Shown here piece after piece: positions 44,110 through 52,723 of a stretch of 64,000 bases of DNA (positions are counted from its first letter, which is position 1; every line of letters starts with the position of its first letter). The stretch is from Bacteroidota bacterium (GTDB lineage: Bacteria; Bacteroidota; Bacteroidia; Chitinophagales; Chitinophagaceae): positions 116,184 to 180,183 of the forward strand of contig JAFEAE010000022.1 of assembly GCA_018266575.1 (NCBI GenBank), in the 5' to 3' direction. The notes beneath the pieces were generated by a model, which saw only the letters and a program-made list of their open reading frames with translations, was not told where the DNA came from and ran no database searches. The position numbers and the translations under genes are program-made.

Positions 44110-44216
44110 TATAAACGTTATAAGTACGCCTACACTTCAAGCCGCTAAATAGAATTGTTACAGTACAAGTGTGCGACGCAACAGTGCCCAAAAGAATTAC
44201 TATCGCTGGTTACAAA
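44110..44216. repeat. Family B interspersed repeat, minus-oriented copy
   Basis: Read on the minus strand it has AGTAATTCTTTT, then GTTGCGTCGCACACTTGTAC and AACAATTCTATTTAGC, aligning with the copies near 58.2 and 63.5 kb. It lies between convergent genes. Confidence 0.65.
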
Positions 44217-44224
44217 AAATTCCT

Positions 44225-44788
44225 TTATAACTTAACCCACTTGCCTGTTGTGAGTACGTCTGCCTGGCGAGGGAAAACTTTTGTAACGAGCACACGGTGA
44301 ACTTCTTCATCACCATCGCCGCAGCAATCCGACAAAACAGTAAGGCGATAATCTTTATCCGCAGCTTCACGCAAAGTTGAGAGTACAACACCACTTGTAG
44401 AAAAACCGGTGAGTACTAAATGCTGAATACTGAATGCACGCAAAACTACTTCAAGGTCGGAGCCTGCAAATGCAGAAATGCGGCGCTTAGTAGTAATAAT
44501 TTCATTGGGAAGCGGGGCTACATCAGGATGGATTTTTACCCATTCCAGCATATCTGCATTTGCCATTCTTTCTTTGCTTGCAGAAAAGCCTTTGTTGTTA
44601 GCGCTGATCTCAGGCATGCCTCGCCTGAAACCAACGACAACATAAATAACCGGAATATTTTTTTTGCGGGCGTATGCAATTGCTGCTGCAGTATGCTTCA
44701 ATGCAGCTGAAGAATCAGGTACCATGTTTGCGATAACAGATTGCATATCCATTACAAGCAATGCTGTTTGTTGCGATAGTTGCTCCAT
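44225..44788 (-). CDS. Isochorismatase-family hydrolase lacking the usual catalytic Cys
   Basis: A 187-residue alpha/beta hydrolase of the isochorismatase/cysteine-hydrolase superfamily. The catalytic Asp (TALLVMDMQSVI) and Lys (IITTKRRISAFAGSDLE) are present. Where most members have Cys after GxxTxx, this one reads LTGFSTSGVVLSTLREAADKDY, with Val at the expected position. The TSGVVLST version is known as a sub-group often labelled cysteine hydrolase; its chemistry is unclear to me. It is third in a marR-MFS-hydrolase run, 19 bp after the transporter gene. Confidence 0.85.
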   Translation of the reverse strand: MEQLSQQTALLVMDMQSVIANMVPDSSAALKHTAAAIAYARKKNIPVIYVVVGFRRGMPEISANNKGFSASKERMANADMLEWVKIHPDVAPLPNEIITTKRRISAFAGSDLEVVLRAFSIQHLVLTGFSTSGVVLSTLREAADKDYRLTVLSDCCGDGDEEVHRVLVTKVFPRQADVLTTGKWVKL

Positions 44789-44807
44789 TTTTATTTTTTA
44801 CTGGTGA

Positions 44808-46082
44808 TTATATTTTTTGAAGAACTATTTCTTCGGCTTCTTCAAGTTGTTTGATATTTCTTTTATTGATTATGTCTTTATTGAAAAATGTAAAGAACAC
44901 TGCAATGATGGCCAACGAAAAAATTCCCTGGCATAGTAATGCATTTGGTGCACCTATTTTTTGAGATACTGATCCGATCAATAAACTTCCCAACGGCAAC
45001 ATGCCAAAATAAGCAAATGCAACATAACTCATCATTCTTCCGCGCATTGCCGGGCTTGATTCAACCTGGATGATAGTAATGCAAAGTGTATTTTGCGCCA
45101 TCGCACCAAAACCGGAAATCACGGCGAAAAACATTGCTAAGGGAAAATAACTGATGTGTGAAAAAAGAATTAACCCAACACCAAGAACAACACTACTGAA
45201 AATGATAATAATTTTAAGGTCTGCCCCTTTTTTTAATGATGCAAGAAAAAGCGTTGCAGCGATTGCGCCTAAACCCATGTAACCGCTGATATAACCATAA
45301 GTGGCTGCGTCGCCTTTGAAAACAGTTTTTGCAAATACGGGAAGCAATGTATCAAATGACAAAACAAATAGGCCCAGCAATGCGAGCAACAAAATAATAT
45401 TCCTGATTGCGGGAGTATTTTTTAAATAACGAAAACCCTCTGCAAGTTCAGAACTGGTTTTCTTCCTTATTGAAGTTGGATAATACTTTGGCAATTTCAT
45501 TAATATTAATGATGTGATCACCGCCATAAAACTTACTGCATTCAATGCAAAACAAATACCCGCACCGAATTTCTGCAGTACCATCCCGGACAATGCAGGG
45601 CCTAAAAGCCTGGCAAGGTTAACCATAGCGGAATTAAGTGCAAATGCATTGGGAAGGTCTTCTTTATCGCTTATTAATTCATGTACCAAAGGTTGCCGTG
45701 CGGGAACATCAAATGCATTGATGATACCGAGAATGATATTAAGTGTCAATATTTGCCAGACTGTATAATGCTTTGTGAAAACGAGCATTGCCAGCAATAC
45801 AGCCTGCAGCATAGATGCTGTTTGAGTAAACAATAATATTTTATACCGGTTATATCTATCCGAAACAATACCTCCGTATAAAGAAAGTAAAAATGAAGGG
45901 AACTGGGATGCAAATACCGAGAGCCCAAGCATAAAAGCTGAATGTGTTATAGTATAAATAACCCAACTTATAGCAGTGCGCTGTATCCATGTTCCGATCT
46001 GTGATATGGACTGCCCAGCAAAAAATAAAGAATAATTCCGGTTGCGAAATGCCCGGAAAGTATGTTTCGTTTTATTTGTCAT
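44808..46082 (-). CDS. MFS transporter (MFS_3 / EntS-like exporter)
   Basis: A 424-residue, 12-helix permease. It starts HTFRAFRNRNYSLFFAGQSISQIGTWIQRTAISWVIY, a hallmark of the MFS_3 (enterobactin-exporter-like) family, and has the loop motif GGIVSDRYNRYKIL, then NAFDVPARQPLVHELI. Probably a drug or metabolite exporter. Its start overlaps the marR stop by 11 bp, so the two are translationally coupled and the exporter is likely under MarR control. Confidence 0.9.
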   Translation of the reverse strand: MTNKTKHTFRAFRNRNYSLFFAGQSISQIGTWIQRTAISWVIYTITHSAFMLGLSVFASQFPSFLLSLYGGIVSDRYNRYKILLFTQTASMLQAVLLAMLVFTKHYTVWQILTLNIILGIINAFDVPARQPLVHELISDKEDLPNAFALNSAMVNLARLLGPALSGMVLQKFGAGICFALNAVSFMAVITSLILMKLPKYYPTSIRKKTSSELAEGFRYLKNTPAIRNIILLLALLGLFVLSFDTLLPVFAKTVFKGDAATYGYISGYMGLGAIAATLFLASLKKGADLKIIIIFSSVVLGVGLILFSHISYFPLAMFFAVISGFGAMAQNTLCITIIQVESSPAMRGRMMSYVAFAYFGMLPLGSLLIGSVSQKIGAPNALLCQGIFSLAIIAVFFTFFNKDIINKRNIKQLEEAEEIVLQKI

Positions 46083-46509
46083 CCTGAATTTGTGCCAGCA
46101 ATTCTATTGCCTGTGCTATCTGTTCTTTTTGCTGTTTAGTATATTTTTTTGATATGAGCGAAGCCAGCCAGTCCTCTTTCTGCTTTCTGCGTTGCTCAAA
46201 TCTTTGCATTGTATCTTTTGATAGGGTGACGATAGATCTTCGTTTGTCAGTTTTTGATGGCTTGCGTGAGATATACCCGAGTTTTTCAAGCCGGTTTAAC
46301 ACCTGTGATATGAATTGAGATGAAAGATCGAGTTGCGCACAAAGCCCGGATGGAAAAGCTTCTTCCTGCGCAAGCAATACACGTAATACATTTTCTTCTG
46401 CAATTGATAATTGTTCGTTGTAACCTACTTGTTTGCGAAGGCTCCTGTTTAACCGGGAAACCATATTGCGAAGGTTGTGGGCAATTTTCTGATCATTGGC
46501 GGTTATCAT
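46072..46509 (-). CDS. MarR family transcriptional regulator
   Basis: A 145-residue winged-helix regulator: LRNMVSRLNRSLRKQVGYNEQLSIAEENVLRVL, then FPSGLCAQLDLSSQFISQVLNRLEKLGYISRKPSKTDKRRSIVTLSKDTMQRFE, with the wing motif DKRRSIVTLS. It should repress the exporter and hydrolase downstream and perhaps the divergent creatininase gene. Two TTTTGCAAA palindromes cover its promoter. I start at the ATG (MITAND); a TTG 9 bp earlier is possible. Confidence 0.92.
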   Translation of the reverse strand: MITANDQKIAHNLRNMVSRLNRSLRKQVGYNEQLSIAEENVLRVLLAQEEAFPSGLCAQLDLSSQFISQVLNRLEKLGYISRKPSKTDKRRSIVTLSKDTMQRFEQRRKQKEDWLASLISKKYTKQQKEQIAQAIELLAQIQDDK

Positions 46510-46523
46510 AACTATCAAATTAA

Positions 46524-46557
46524 TTTTGCAAAGTTACTTTTATATTTTTTTGCAAAA
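46524..46557. promoter_or_regulatory. Candidate MarR operator and promoter in a divergent region
   Basis: Two near-identical palindromes, TTTTGCAAA (46524-46532) and TTTTGCAAAA (46548-46557), 24 bp apart. On the minus strand TTTG at the distal site and TAACTTTG (46536 to 46529) at the proximal site match the Bacteroidota -33 and -7 elements with a 16-bp spacer. A repressor bound here would cover both. Confidence 0.55.
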
Positions 46558-46585
46558 AAAATTTACATTCACTGAAAATACTTTT

Positions 46586-47461
46586 ATGAGAACCCAATCT
46601 TATAAATCAATTTTCATATTTATTATTATTTTATCTCTAACAGGCGCACTATGTGGTCAGGAACTACACAGCCGTTGGGATGAATTAGTAGCAAGCGACT
46701 GGCAAAAAGCATTAAAATTATCTGACAGCACCTGCATTTTGCCGGTCGGCATATTGGAAAAACACGGGCCGCATGTGCCAATCGGCTCGGACCTGATACA
46801 AGTGCGTGAGTGGGCAGCAAGGGCGACAAAGAAAGAATATGCTGTTGTATTCCCCGATTATTTTTACGGGCAGATCAACGAAGCAAGGCATCAGCCCGGA
46901 ACTTTTGCATTGCCTGAACATGTAGTGTGGGATTTGCTTGAAGCAACATGCGATGAAATAGCACGCAACGGGTTCAAAAAAATATTGATCATAAACGGTC
47001 ATGGCGGCAATCCTGAACTACTGAAATATTTTATTCAAACAAGATTGGAAAAGCAACGTGATTATGCTGTATATTTTTTTCAACCTTCTTCCGATTCGGC
47101 GTATCAAAAGAAAATGGATGCGTTGCATAAATCAGATCAGTCGGGGGATATGCATGCAGGTGAAAGAGAAACATCATCCCTGCTATATCTGCGCCCCGAT
47201 CTTGTAAAAATGGATAGCGCTTCGAATGAGTCCGGCGCAAATCAAAAAAGGTTGAATATCCCCAATGTATACACAGCGATCTGGTGGTATGCTGATTTCC
47301 CTAATCATTATGCAGGCGATGGTTCCAAAGCGACTAAAGAACTCGGGCAAATGATCAACGAACATTTGATTGAACAATTGGTAGCGGCATTAAAGGCGGT
47401 TAAAGCAGACACAAAAACATTAGCGTTGCAAAAGGAATTTTTTGACCGGGTGAAAAAATAA
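46586..47461 (+). CDS. Secreted creatininase-family amidohydrolase
   Basis: A 291-residue enzyme of the creatininase/MftE family with a signal peptide (FIFIIILSLTGALCGQ), which is unusual as most members are cytoplasmic. Metal-site motifs: CILPVGILEKHGPHVPIGSDL (Glu, His, Asp), IINGHGGNPELL, and GDMHAGERETSSLLYLRPDLV. The substrate cannot be deduced; a cyclic amide is expected. Start chosen at MRTQS; the frame is open to 46496 but that part overlaps the MarR operator. Divergent from marR and perhaps controlled by it. Confidence 0.88.
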   Translation: MRTQSYKSIFIFIIILSLTGALCGQELHSRWDELVASDWQKALKLSDSTCILPVGILEKHGPHVPIGSDLIQVREWAARATKKEYAVVFPDYFYGQINEARHQPGTFALPEHVVWDLLEATCDEIARNGFKKILIINGHGGNPELLKYFIQTRLEKQRDYAVYFFQPSSDSAYQKKMDALHKSDQSGDMHAGERETSSLLYLRPDLVKMDSASNESGANQKRLNIPNVYTAIWWYADFPNHYAGDGSKATKELGQMINEHLIEQLVAALKAVKADTKTLALQKEFFDRVKK

Positions 47462-47479
47462 ATCCTCAAATCAATATCG

Positions 47480-47593
47480 CTAATCCGCAGCAGCTGCGAT
47501 CATAAAATAAAGCAATATAAAAAGTAAAACAAGGGCAGTGATAATTGTCCGTTCCCAGATTATGTTGCCATTATTTTTGTTTCGTGTATGCAT
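47480..47593 (-). CDS. Small single-helix membrane protein (37 aa)
   Basis: A 37-residue frame: MHTRNKNNGNIIWERTIITA, then a helix VLLFILLYFMIAAAA. ATG start, TAG stop. It lies 13 bp downstream of the 145-residue gene on the same strand, so it may be the third gene of the FNR-like operon. It is reminiscent in size of accessory subunits of membrane enzymes, but no partner is here. Confidence 0.5.
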   Translation of the reverse strand: MHTRNKNNGNIIWERTIITALVLLFILLYFMIAAAAD

Positions 47594-47606
47594 GATGGGG
47601 AAATTT

Positions 47607-48044
47607 TCAGTCAGACAATCCTTTTATCGGCATCGGAAAAATAAAATACTCCAGCACGTTATGATGCGCCTTTGACACCTGGTCTTTGTACATGCGCATG
47701 CTGTACCGCAATGCTGTCTCATACAAAGGACTTAATTTTTTTAAAATACTTTCGATATTATCCAGGGCACGTTCAATGGCACGGGCTCGTTGCATTTTTT
47801 CTTTAGGAAGTTCTGTATTCAGGCTTTCGATCATCGCGTGAAAAATTTTATCCGCCTCACGATAAAAACCAGCCAGCAGCGGGTCCCCGGCAAATGTCCG
47901 CACGTGCGTTAGCTTGGATGCCACTTCTATTTCTCTCCTGTCAATCCCGCTTTCTGATGTAGATGCTAACAGTGATATATATGCGGGATATTTCAGCAGT
48001 TGCAATTTATCTTCTTTACTTAAACTTGAAAACCCTTCCATCAC
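47607..48044 (-). CDS. Hypothetical protein, 145 aa, all-helical
   Basis: Not recognised with certainty. A soluble, helix-rich protein; LSKEDKLQLLKYPAYISLLASTSESGIDRREIEVA resembles the start of TerB-like or DUF533 domains (a leucine-rich helix, then an EF-hand-like loop with ESGIDRREIE). The second half is three long amphipathic helices (LPKEKMQRARAIERALDNI and on). It begins 9 bp after the FNR-like gene, so it is most likely co-transcribed with it. Confidence 0.7.
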   Translation of the reverse strand: MMEGFSSLSKEDKLQLLKYPAYISLLASTSESGIDRREIEVASKLTHVRTFAGDPLLAGFYREADKIFHAMIESLNTELPKEKMQRARAIERALDNIESILKKLSPLYETALRYSMRMYKDQVSKAHHNVLEYFIFPMPIKGLSD

Positions 48045-48053
48045 TTTACATTT

Positions 48054-48737
48054 TTAGTTATACCGGCTGATTTTTTTTAGTTTATTTTTATCGTGTAACC
48101 TGATACGCTTCCCCGTCGCACTGATCATTTTTTGGTGGGTAAATTGTTTCATACATTTAAAAACCGTTTCGTAGGTCGTACCGGAATATGCTGCAATATC
48201 CTGTCGTGAAATGGCGACAGAAATATATCCTTCACGATCTGCACCAAAGCGGTCATGCAGCTCCACAAGCGTTTCTGCAATCCTGTTTTTTACTTCCATA
48301 GCAGCAAGGTTACGCATGCGTAGTTCCGCCTTCTGTAATTCTTCAGCATAAAACTGCATGAGTTTGTATAAAAAAGAATGATTCGTATTCAACGTTGTTT
48401 CAAGGAATTCATTGGTAATGAAACATGCTTTCGAATCTGTTAATGCTGTTGCAGAAACAGGATATGCTTCTCCGGCACCGATGCCGCGATGCCCGAGAAT
48501 TTCACCGGCTGATGTAAAACGCAGGATCAGTTCCTTTTCATCGCTCCATTGCTTATGCACTTTTGCTGCGCCTTCATACAAAAAGAAAATCCCCATAACT
48601 TTTTCACCCTCTTTAAATATCAATTCCCCTTTCTTGAATGCAAGTGTTTTTTTCTTAACGGCAATCACTTCTTTCCACTCCGGTATACAAAACCGGCATA
48701 AAAAACAATCAGACAGGTTACAGGACTCAGTTTTCAT
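48054..48737 (-). CDS. FNR-like Crp family regulator with N-terminal cysteine cluster
   Basis: A 227-residue regulator. The first 17 residues hold four cysteines (C6, C11, C14, C17 in SCNLSDCFLCRFC), and C105 lies in the barrel (SKACFITNEF). E. coli FNR has the same design (three N-terminal Cys plus one about 93 residues later) for its oxygen-sensing [4Fe-4S] cluster, so this is a good Fe-S sensor candidate. The barrel has LAFKKGELIFKEGEKVMGIFFLYEGAAKVHK; the HTH has ISRQDIAAYSGTTYETVFKCMKQF, where the FNR ESR triad reads E-F-K. Start chosen at MKTESC; longer forms run into the divergent promoter. Divergent from a ClC gene, followed by two small genes. Confidence 0.88.
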   Translation of the reverse strand: MKTESCNLSDCFLCRFCIPEWKEVIAVKKKTLAFKKGELIFKEGEKVMGIFFLYEGAAKVHKQWSDEKELILRFTSAGEILGHRGIGAGEAYPVSATALTDSKACFITNEFLETTLNTNHSFLYKLMQFYAEELQKAELRMRNLAAMEVKNRIAETLVELHDRFGADREGYISVAISRQDIAAYSGTTYETVFKCMKQFTHQKMISATGKRIRLHDKNKLKKISRYN

Positions 48738-48747
48738 TATATTATTT

Positions 48748-48800
48748 AAACAATATTTTATACATTTTTTAATCAAACAAATATACAAATAATATTGTTT
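48748..48800. promoter_or_regulatory. Candidate operator pair in the FNR-like/ClC divergon
   Basis: AAACAATATT at 48748-48757 and its exact complement AATATTGTTT at 48791-48800, centres 43 bp apart (about four helical turns). One arm lies next to each gene. An ATCAA half-site lies between them. Confidence 0.45.
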
Positions 48801-48806
48801 ATTTAA

Positions 48807-48814
48807 TATTTTTG
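48807..48814 (+). promoter_or_regulatory. Candidate -7 element (TATTTTTG) of the ClC gene
   Basis: Exact TAnnTTTG match 21 bp before the ATG and directly after the right operator arm, which would lie between -33 and -7. Confidence 0.4.
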
Positions 48815-48835
48815 CAACAAACAAGTATTCCGATT

Positions 48836-50524
48836 ATGCGACTAACAAACGAGAGCATCCCTTTATCCACTTCATTGAAAACCTGGTACAACAAAGATTC
48901 AGAGGCAAGAAAATACCCGGTAAACAAACGCGTATTATACTTATGCATCCAGGCTTTTATCAATGCATTGATCATTGGTGTTGTTGCAAAATTTTTAGTG
49001 TTACTGATTGCACTTATTACCAACATTTCTTTTTATCAAAAAATTTCGCTGGATATTACTTCACCTTCAGGAAATCATTTAGGGTGGTTTGTAATTGCAG
49101 TTCCGATTGCAGGAAGTGTGATTGTAGGGCTGATGGCAAGGTTCGGTTCAAAAGCAATTCGCGGGCATGGGATACCGGAGGCAATGGAAAAAATAATCTC
49201 AGACGATAGCAAGATACCTCCTGTACTTACTTTTCTGAAACCACTTTCTGCAGCAATTTCCATTGGCACCGGCGGGCCGTTTGGTGCAGAAGGCCCGATC
49301 ATTGCAACAGGCGCTGCATTCGGTTCATTAACCGGACAAGCTATGCACATTTCGCCTTCCGAACGAAAAATTATTTTAACGGCAGGGGCATGCGCAGGCA
49401 TGTCTGCAATATTTGGCAGCCCGCTTGCCGCTGTATTGCTTGCGATCGAATTATTATTATTTGAATTCTCCCCAAAATCAATCATACCAGTTGCGCTCGC
49501 ATGTATTACCGGTGCAGGAATGCATATTTTTTTATTTGGAAAAGAACCGGTGTTTGCAATGCCTGATATTCCTGTTGCAACAAGCGTTGCATTAATAGTA
49601 TACGTTTTATTAGGTGCAGTGATTGGAGTTTTTGCATCGTTTGTATCTAAATCGGTATATGCCGTTGAAGATTTGTTTGAACGATTACCCATTCATTGGA
49701 TGTGGTGGCCTGCCATCGGGGCAATTGCTGTTGGTATTACCGGCTACTTCGCGCCGTATACAATGGGTGTTGGCTATGATAATATTCAACATTTATTAAC
49801 CGGCTCATTGCCGTTAGTGATGCTGGCTTCACTTTGTTTGCTCAAATATATTTCCTGGGTGGTTTCACTTGGAAGCGGTACATCAGGCGGAACACTTGCG
49901 CCGCTGTTTACTATTGGCGGTGCATTAGGTGCGTTGCTTGGTGTGACCTCACTGCATTTTTTTCCATCATCAGGAATAAATATTGCCACAGCTGCATTGA
50001 TCGGTATGGCTGCAATGTTTGCAGGAGCATCACGTGCATTACTTACCTCGATTGTTTTTGCGTTGGAAACAACAGGACAGATCAACGGATTGCTTCCATT
50101 ATTAGGGGCATGTGTTGCCGCTTATTTTGTTTCCTTTTTTTTATTGCGCAACGGAAGCATTATGACGGAGAAAATTCAGCGCCGCGGGGTCAAAACACCT
50201 GACTCTTATGAACCGGATACATTGAGAACAATTAGTGTCAGTGAACTGATTGATCCGATGAAAGCAGAACACAAACATTTGCCATGCATCTATATGGATG
50301 ATGACGCAGGCCTTGCTGCAGAATTAATGGGCAGGCATAATGAAAAAGCCCTGCTGGTACTGGAGAATAAAAACAGTTTAAAAATAATGGGGGTTATTAC
50401 TGCCGACTCTATACTGAAATATTACAGCGAGCAAAAACAAAAAGAATATAATTATGAATCGCCTGCACGCACACGGAGATTAATGGTGAGAGGAAGGCGA
50501 TTGATAAAAAAAGTCAGAAAATGA
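48836..50524 (+). CDS. ClC-family chloride channel/transporter with C-terminal CBS domain
   Basis: A 562-residue membrane protein with ClC architecture. Selectivity motifs: IRGHGIPEAMEKI (GSGIP position; His replaces Ser), GPFGAEGPIIATGAAFGSLTGQ (GxEGP; gating Glu kept), and SGTSGGTLAPLFTIGGALGA (GxFxP region). The inner-gate position shows LLAIELLLFEF. The last 100 residues hold a CBS-like domain (ISVSELIDPM, LVLENKNSLKIMGVITADSIL). Start at the ATG of MRLTNES; a TTG 24 bp earlier coincides with the -7 element. Its expression is probably tied to the divergent FNR-like regulator. Confidence 0.93.
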   Translation: MRLTNESIPLSTSLKTWYNKDSEARKYPVNKRVLYLCIQAFINALIIGVVAKFLVLLIALITNISFYQKISLDITSPSGNHLGWFVIAVPIAGSVIVGLMARFGSKAIRGHGIPEAMEKIISDDSKIPPVLTFLKPLSAAISIGTGGPFGAEGPIIATGAAFGSLTGQAMHISPSERKIILTAGACAGMSAIFGSPLAAVLLAIELLLFEFSPKSIIPVALACITGAGMHIFLFGKEPVFAMPDIPVATSVALIVYVLLGAVIGVFASFVSKSVYAVEDLFERLPIHWMWWPAIGAIAVGITGYFAPYTMGVGYDNIQHLLTGSLPLVMLASLCLLKYISWVVSLGSGTSGGTLAPLFTIGGALGALLGVTSLHFFPSSGINIATAALIGMAAMFAGASRALLTSIVFALETTGQINGLLPLLGACVAAYFVSFFLLRNGSIMTEKIQRRGVKTPDSYEPDTLRTISVSELIDPMKAEHKHLPCIYMDDDAGLAAELMGRHNEKALLVLENKNSLKIMGVITADSILKYYSEQKQKEYNYESPARTRRLMVRGRRLIKKVRK

Positions 50525-50547
50525 TTTCTAATTTTTAAATACTATTT

Positions 50548-50979
50548 ATGGACACTAATGATTATCAAACCCGGTTTTCAAAAGCATTATTAACAGGTTT
50601 GTTCACGGGCATAGCAGCAACATTAATTTGTTTAATATTTGCTGTAATTTTTCGGGGCATTACCGGCTTTTATCTTTTCGGCATTATCAATTTCCCGGCT
50701 ATTATTTTTGGTTGCAACCTGATCATGTCGGTTATCGGCGTTTTCTATTTTGTATTCAGGCAATTCCTGAAAAATGCCAACTCATTTTTCATAGCAACAT
50801 TTATTTTGCTTGCAGCTTTTTGCATTTTGAAAATCCAGCATGTAGATCGGACAAATATTGCAGCGCTCAATATTCAATTCCGGGAATTTATGTCAGGAAT
50901 AATTATCATACTGGCCTTTTCCGCCATAATGATACCGCTGCTTTACAGCAATAAGAAATTCGTGAACGCATTTATATAA
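50548..50979 (+). CDS. Hypothetical four-helix membrane protein, 143 aa
   Basis: Not recognised. Four hydrophobic segments (LLTGLFTGIAATLICLIFAVIF, GIINFPAIIFGCNLIMSVIGVFYFVF, FFIATFILLAAFCIL, FMSGIIIILAFSAIMIPLLY). It begins 23 bp after the ClC gene on the same strand and may be its operon partner. Confidence 0.7.
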   Translation: MDTNDYQTRFSKALLTGLFTGIAATLICLIFAVIFRGITGFYLFGIINFPAIIFGCNLIMSVIGVFYFVFRQFLKNANSFFIATFILLAAFCILKIQHVDRTNIAALNIQFREFMSGIIIILAFSAIMIPLLYSNKKFVNAFI

Positions 50980-51004
50980 ACACAGAATAAAGGTGCGGTT
51001 TGCT

Positions 51005-52723
51005 TCACTCATTACTTGCAGCCTTGCATCTTAAATCATATTTTTCTGCAGGCGTAAGCGGCATTACCCAGGAATTATCATACGGTTTGAAAGATTTGTG
51101 CATTAATAGCTCGTCTAAGCAAATCTTTCCATCCATATAAGATGCGAGCGAATTAAAGAGGCTTTTGTTTTCTTTTTTAAAAATAAGAAGTGCAGCATTT
51201 GCACCGGCTTTGGATGCAATGGGAACACCTCCGCCAAGTTCGGCCCAATGGCCTCCAAGGATAAGGTTTTTTACCGGGGTTTGATAATGTGCAATTTTGT
51301 TCTGCATATTTTTTCTGCCCGGCTTCGCCCCCATCATCGTACCGTTTTTATTTCCGGTATAACGCCAATGGGTAACCGGAGTAGCCACTTCATAAAATAA
51401 AATATGCGAACGTAAGCCCGGTGCAATTTTTTCTTCCACGCGTTTAATAACAGCTTCTGCAATTTCTTTTTTCAGCTTCCGGTATTGTTCATTGCGGATA
51501 TAATTGCCGTCTTTATCTTTTTCAGTGAACCAGTTATTTTTGAAATCCATAAATGCAGGCATGTAAATCGTAAGCGTTCCGCAACCTTGCGGCGCAAGGG
51601 ATTTATCACGGACAGATGGTGGAAGGATACTGATCTCGCTGGTAGACGGGTCGCCGTTTGTGAACGCATCAAAATTTTCATTCTCATCAACAAGATGCAC
51701 GAGCTCTTCGGTAAATCCCAAAAATTCTGTGGGGCAATCGAGGGCAAGTGCAATAGTAATTGACGAACTGTACATCTCAGCTTCTTTAAGTTTCGTTTTC
51801 AATTTTTCCGGCACTACACATGATGGCAACATCTTTTCATACAGCGTTTCTATATCGCTTGCAGCAATCACATATTTGCTCTTTACGGAATATTCATTTC
51901 CGAGATATTCAAACTTTACACCTTCGCATATATTATCCTTCAACAAAATTTCTTTTGCCTTGCATTTATACCAGATATCGTTTTTATAAAAACGAATTAC
52001 ATGTTCAAGCCAATGCGGAATGGATTGGCTCCCTCCTTTCGGCGGGCTTTGAAAATCTCCGTAGTACGCCCATCCTATCGGAACAAGGCAGGAAAGGATT
52101 TCTGTTTCGGATGCAAAAATTTTGTGCAGCTTCTCATCTTTAAAAAATTTATTCAAACCGCGTTTCAACCCTTTTTCTCCTGTATACTGTAAATACGGAA
52201 TGAAAGGTATCCCAAAATCCAATAGCCTTTTTTTATTTTTCAGTTTTTCAAAAAACGACATCGATTCTTCCGAACGGAAAACCGCACTGAAATTGTTGAA
52301 CGATTTGCCAAGTCTTTTCGCGACCTTGAAAAATTTTGTGATCCCTTTTTTTTCGTGCGGAAATTCTGCGATCAGTTGATCACGAAATTCATCCGGATTA
52401 TTTGTTAGAAGATAATCAAACTTTTCTCCTTTGTACCTTCTTATCCGTGTTTGCGGTTTTGCAGTGGGATAATCTTTTCCTAAAATATCAAACAACTTAA
52501 ACACCATTTTGCCCGGTGCGCATTGATTAAGCCAGTGAATAGCTGTATCAAACAAAAAATCTTTTCTGCGAAAACCGGCAAGATAACCGCCGGCATGCGG
52601 CTCTTTTTCCAATACACAAACAGAAAAACCTGCTTTACTCAAAAGCGCTGCAGCAGTGAGCCCGCCAATGCCTGCGCCTATAACGATCGCATCGTAGTAT
52701 TGTTTGAAACCTGGTTTTTGCAT
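51005..52723 (-). CDS. FAD-dependent CrtI/CrtISO-type oxidoreductase
   Basis: A 572-residue flavoprotein of the phytoene desaturase/carotenoid isomerase/retinol saturase superfamily. FAD-binding VIGAGIGGLTAAALLSKAGFSVCVLEKEPHAGGYLAGF at the N-terminus and NLILGGHWAELGGGVPIASKAGANAA near the C-terminus. The GxxxD-type FDTAIHWLNQC after the first motif is typical. No other carotenoid gene is nearby, so the substrate could be a carotenoid, retinoid or another polyene lipid. Confidence 0.88.
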   Translation of the reverse strand: MQKPGFKQYYDAIVIGAGIGGLTAAALLSKAGFSVCVLEKEPHAGGYLAGFRRKDFLFDTAIHWLNQCAPGKMVFKLFDILGKDYPTAKPQTRIRRYKGEKFDYLLTNNPDEFRDQLIAEFPHEKKGITKFFKVAKRLGKSFNNFSAVFRSEESMSFFEKLKNKKRLLDFGIPFIPYLQYTGEKGLKRGLNKFFKDEKLHKIFASETEILSCLVPIGWAYYGDFQSPPKGGSQSIPHWLEHVIRFYKNDIWYKCKAKEILLKDNICEGVKFEYLGNEYSVKSKYVIAASDIETLYEKMLPSCVVPEKLKTKLKEAEMYSSSITIALALDCPTEFLGFTEELVHLVDENENFDAFTNGDPSTSEISILPPSVRDKSLAPQGCGTLTIYMPAFMDFKNNWFTEKDKDGNYIRNEQYRKLKKEIAEAVIKRVEEKIAPGLRSHILFYEVATPVTHWRYTGNKNGTMMGAKPGRKNMQNKIAHYQTPVKNLILGGHWAELGGGVPIASKAGANAALLIFKKENKSLFNSLASYMDGKICLDELLMHKSFKPYDNSWVMPLTPAEKYDLRCKAASNE

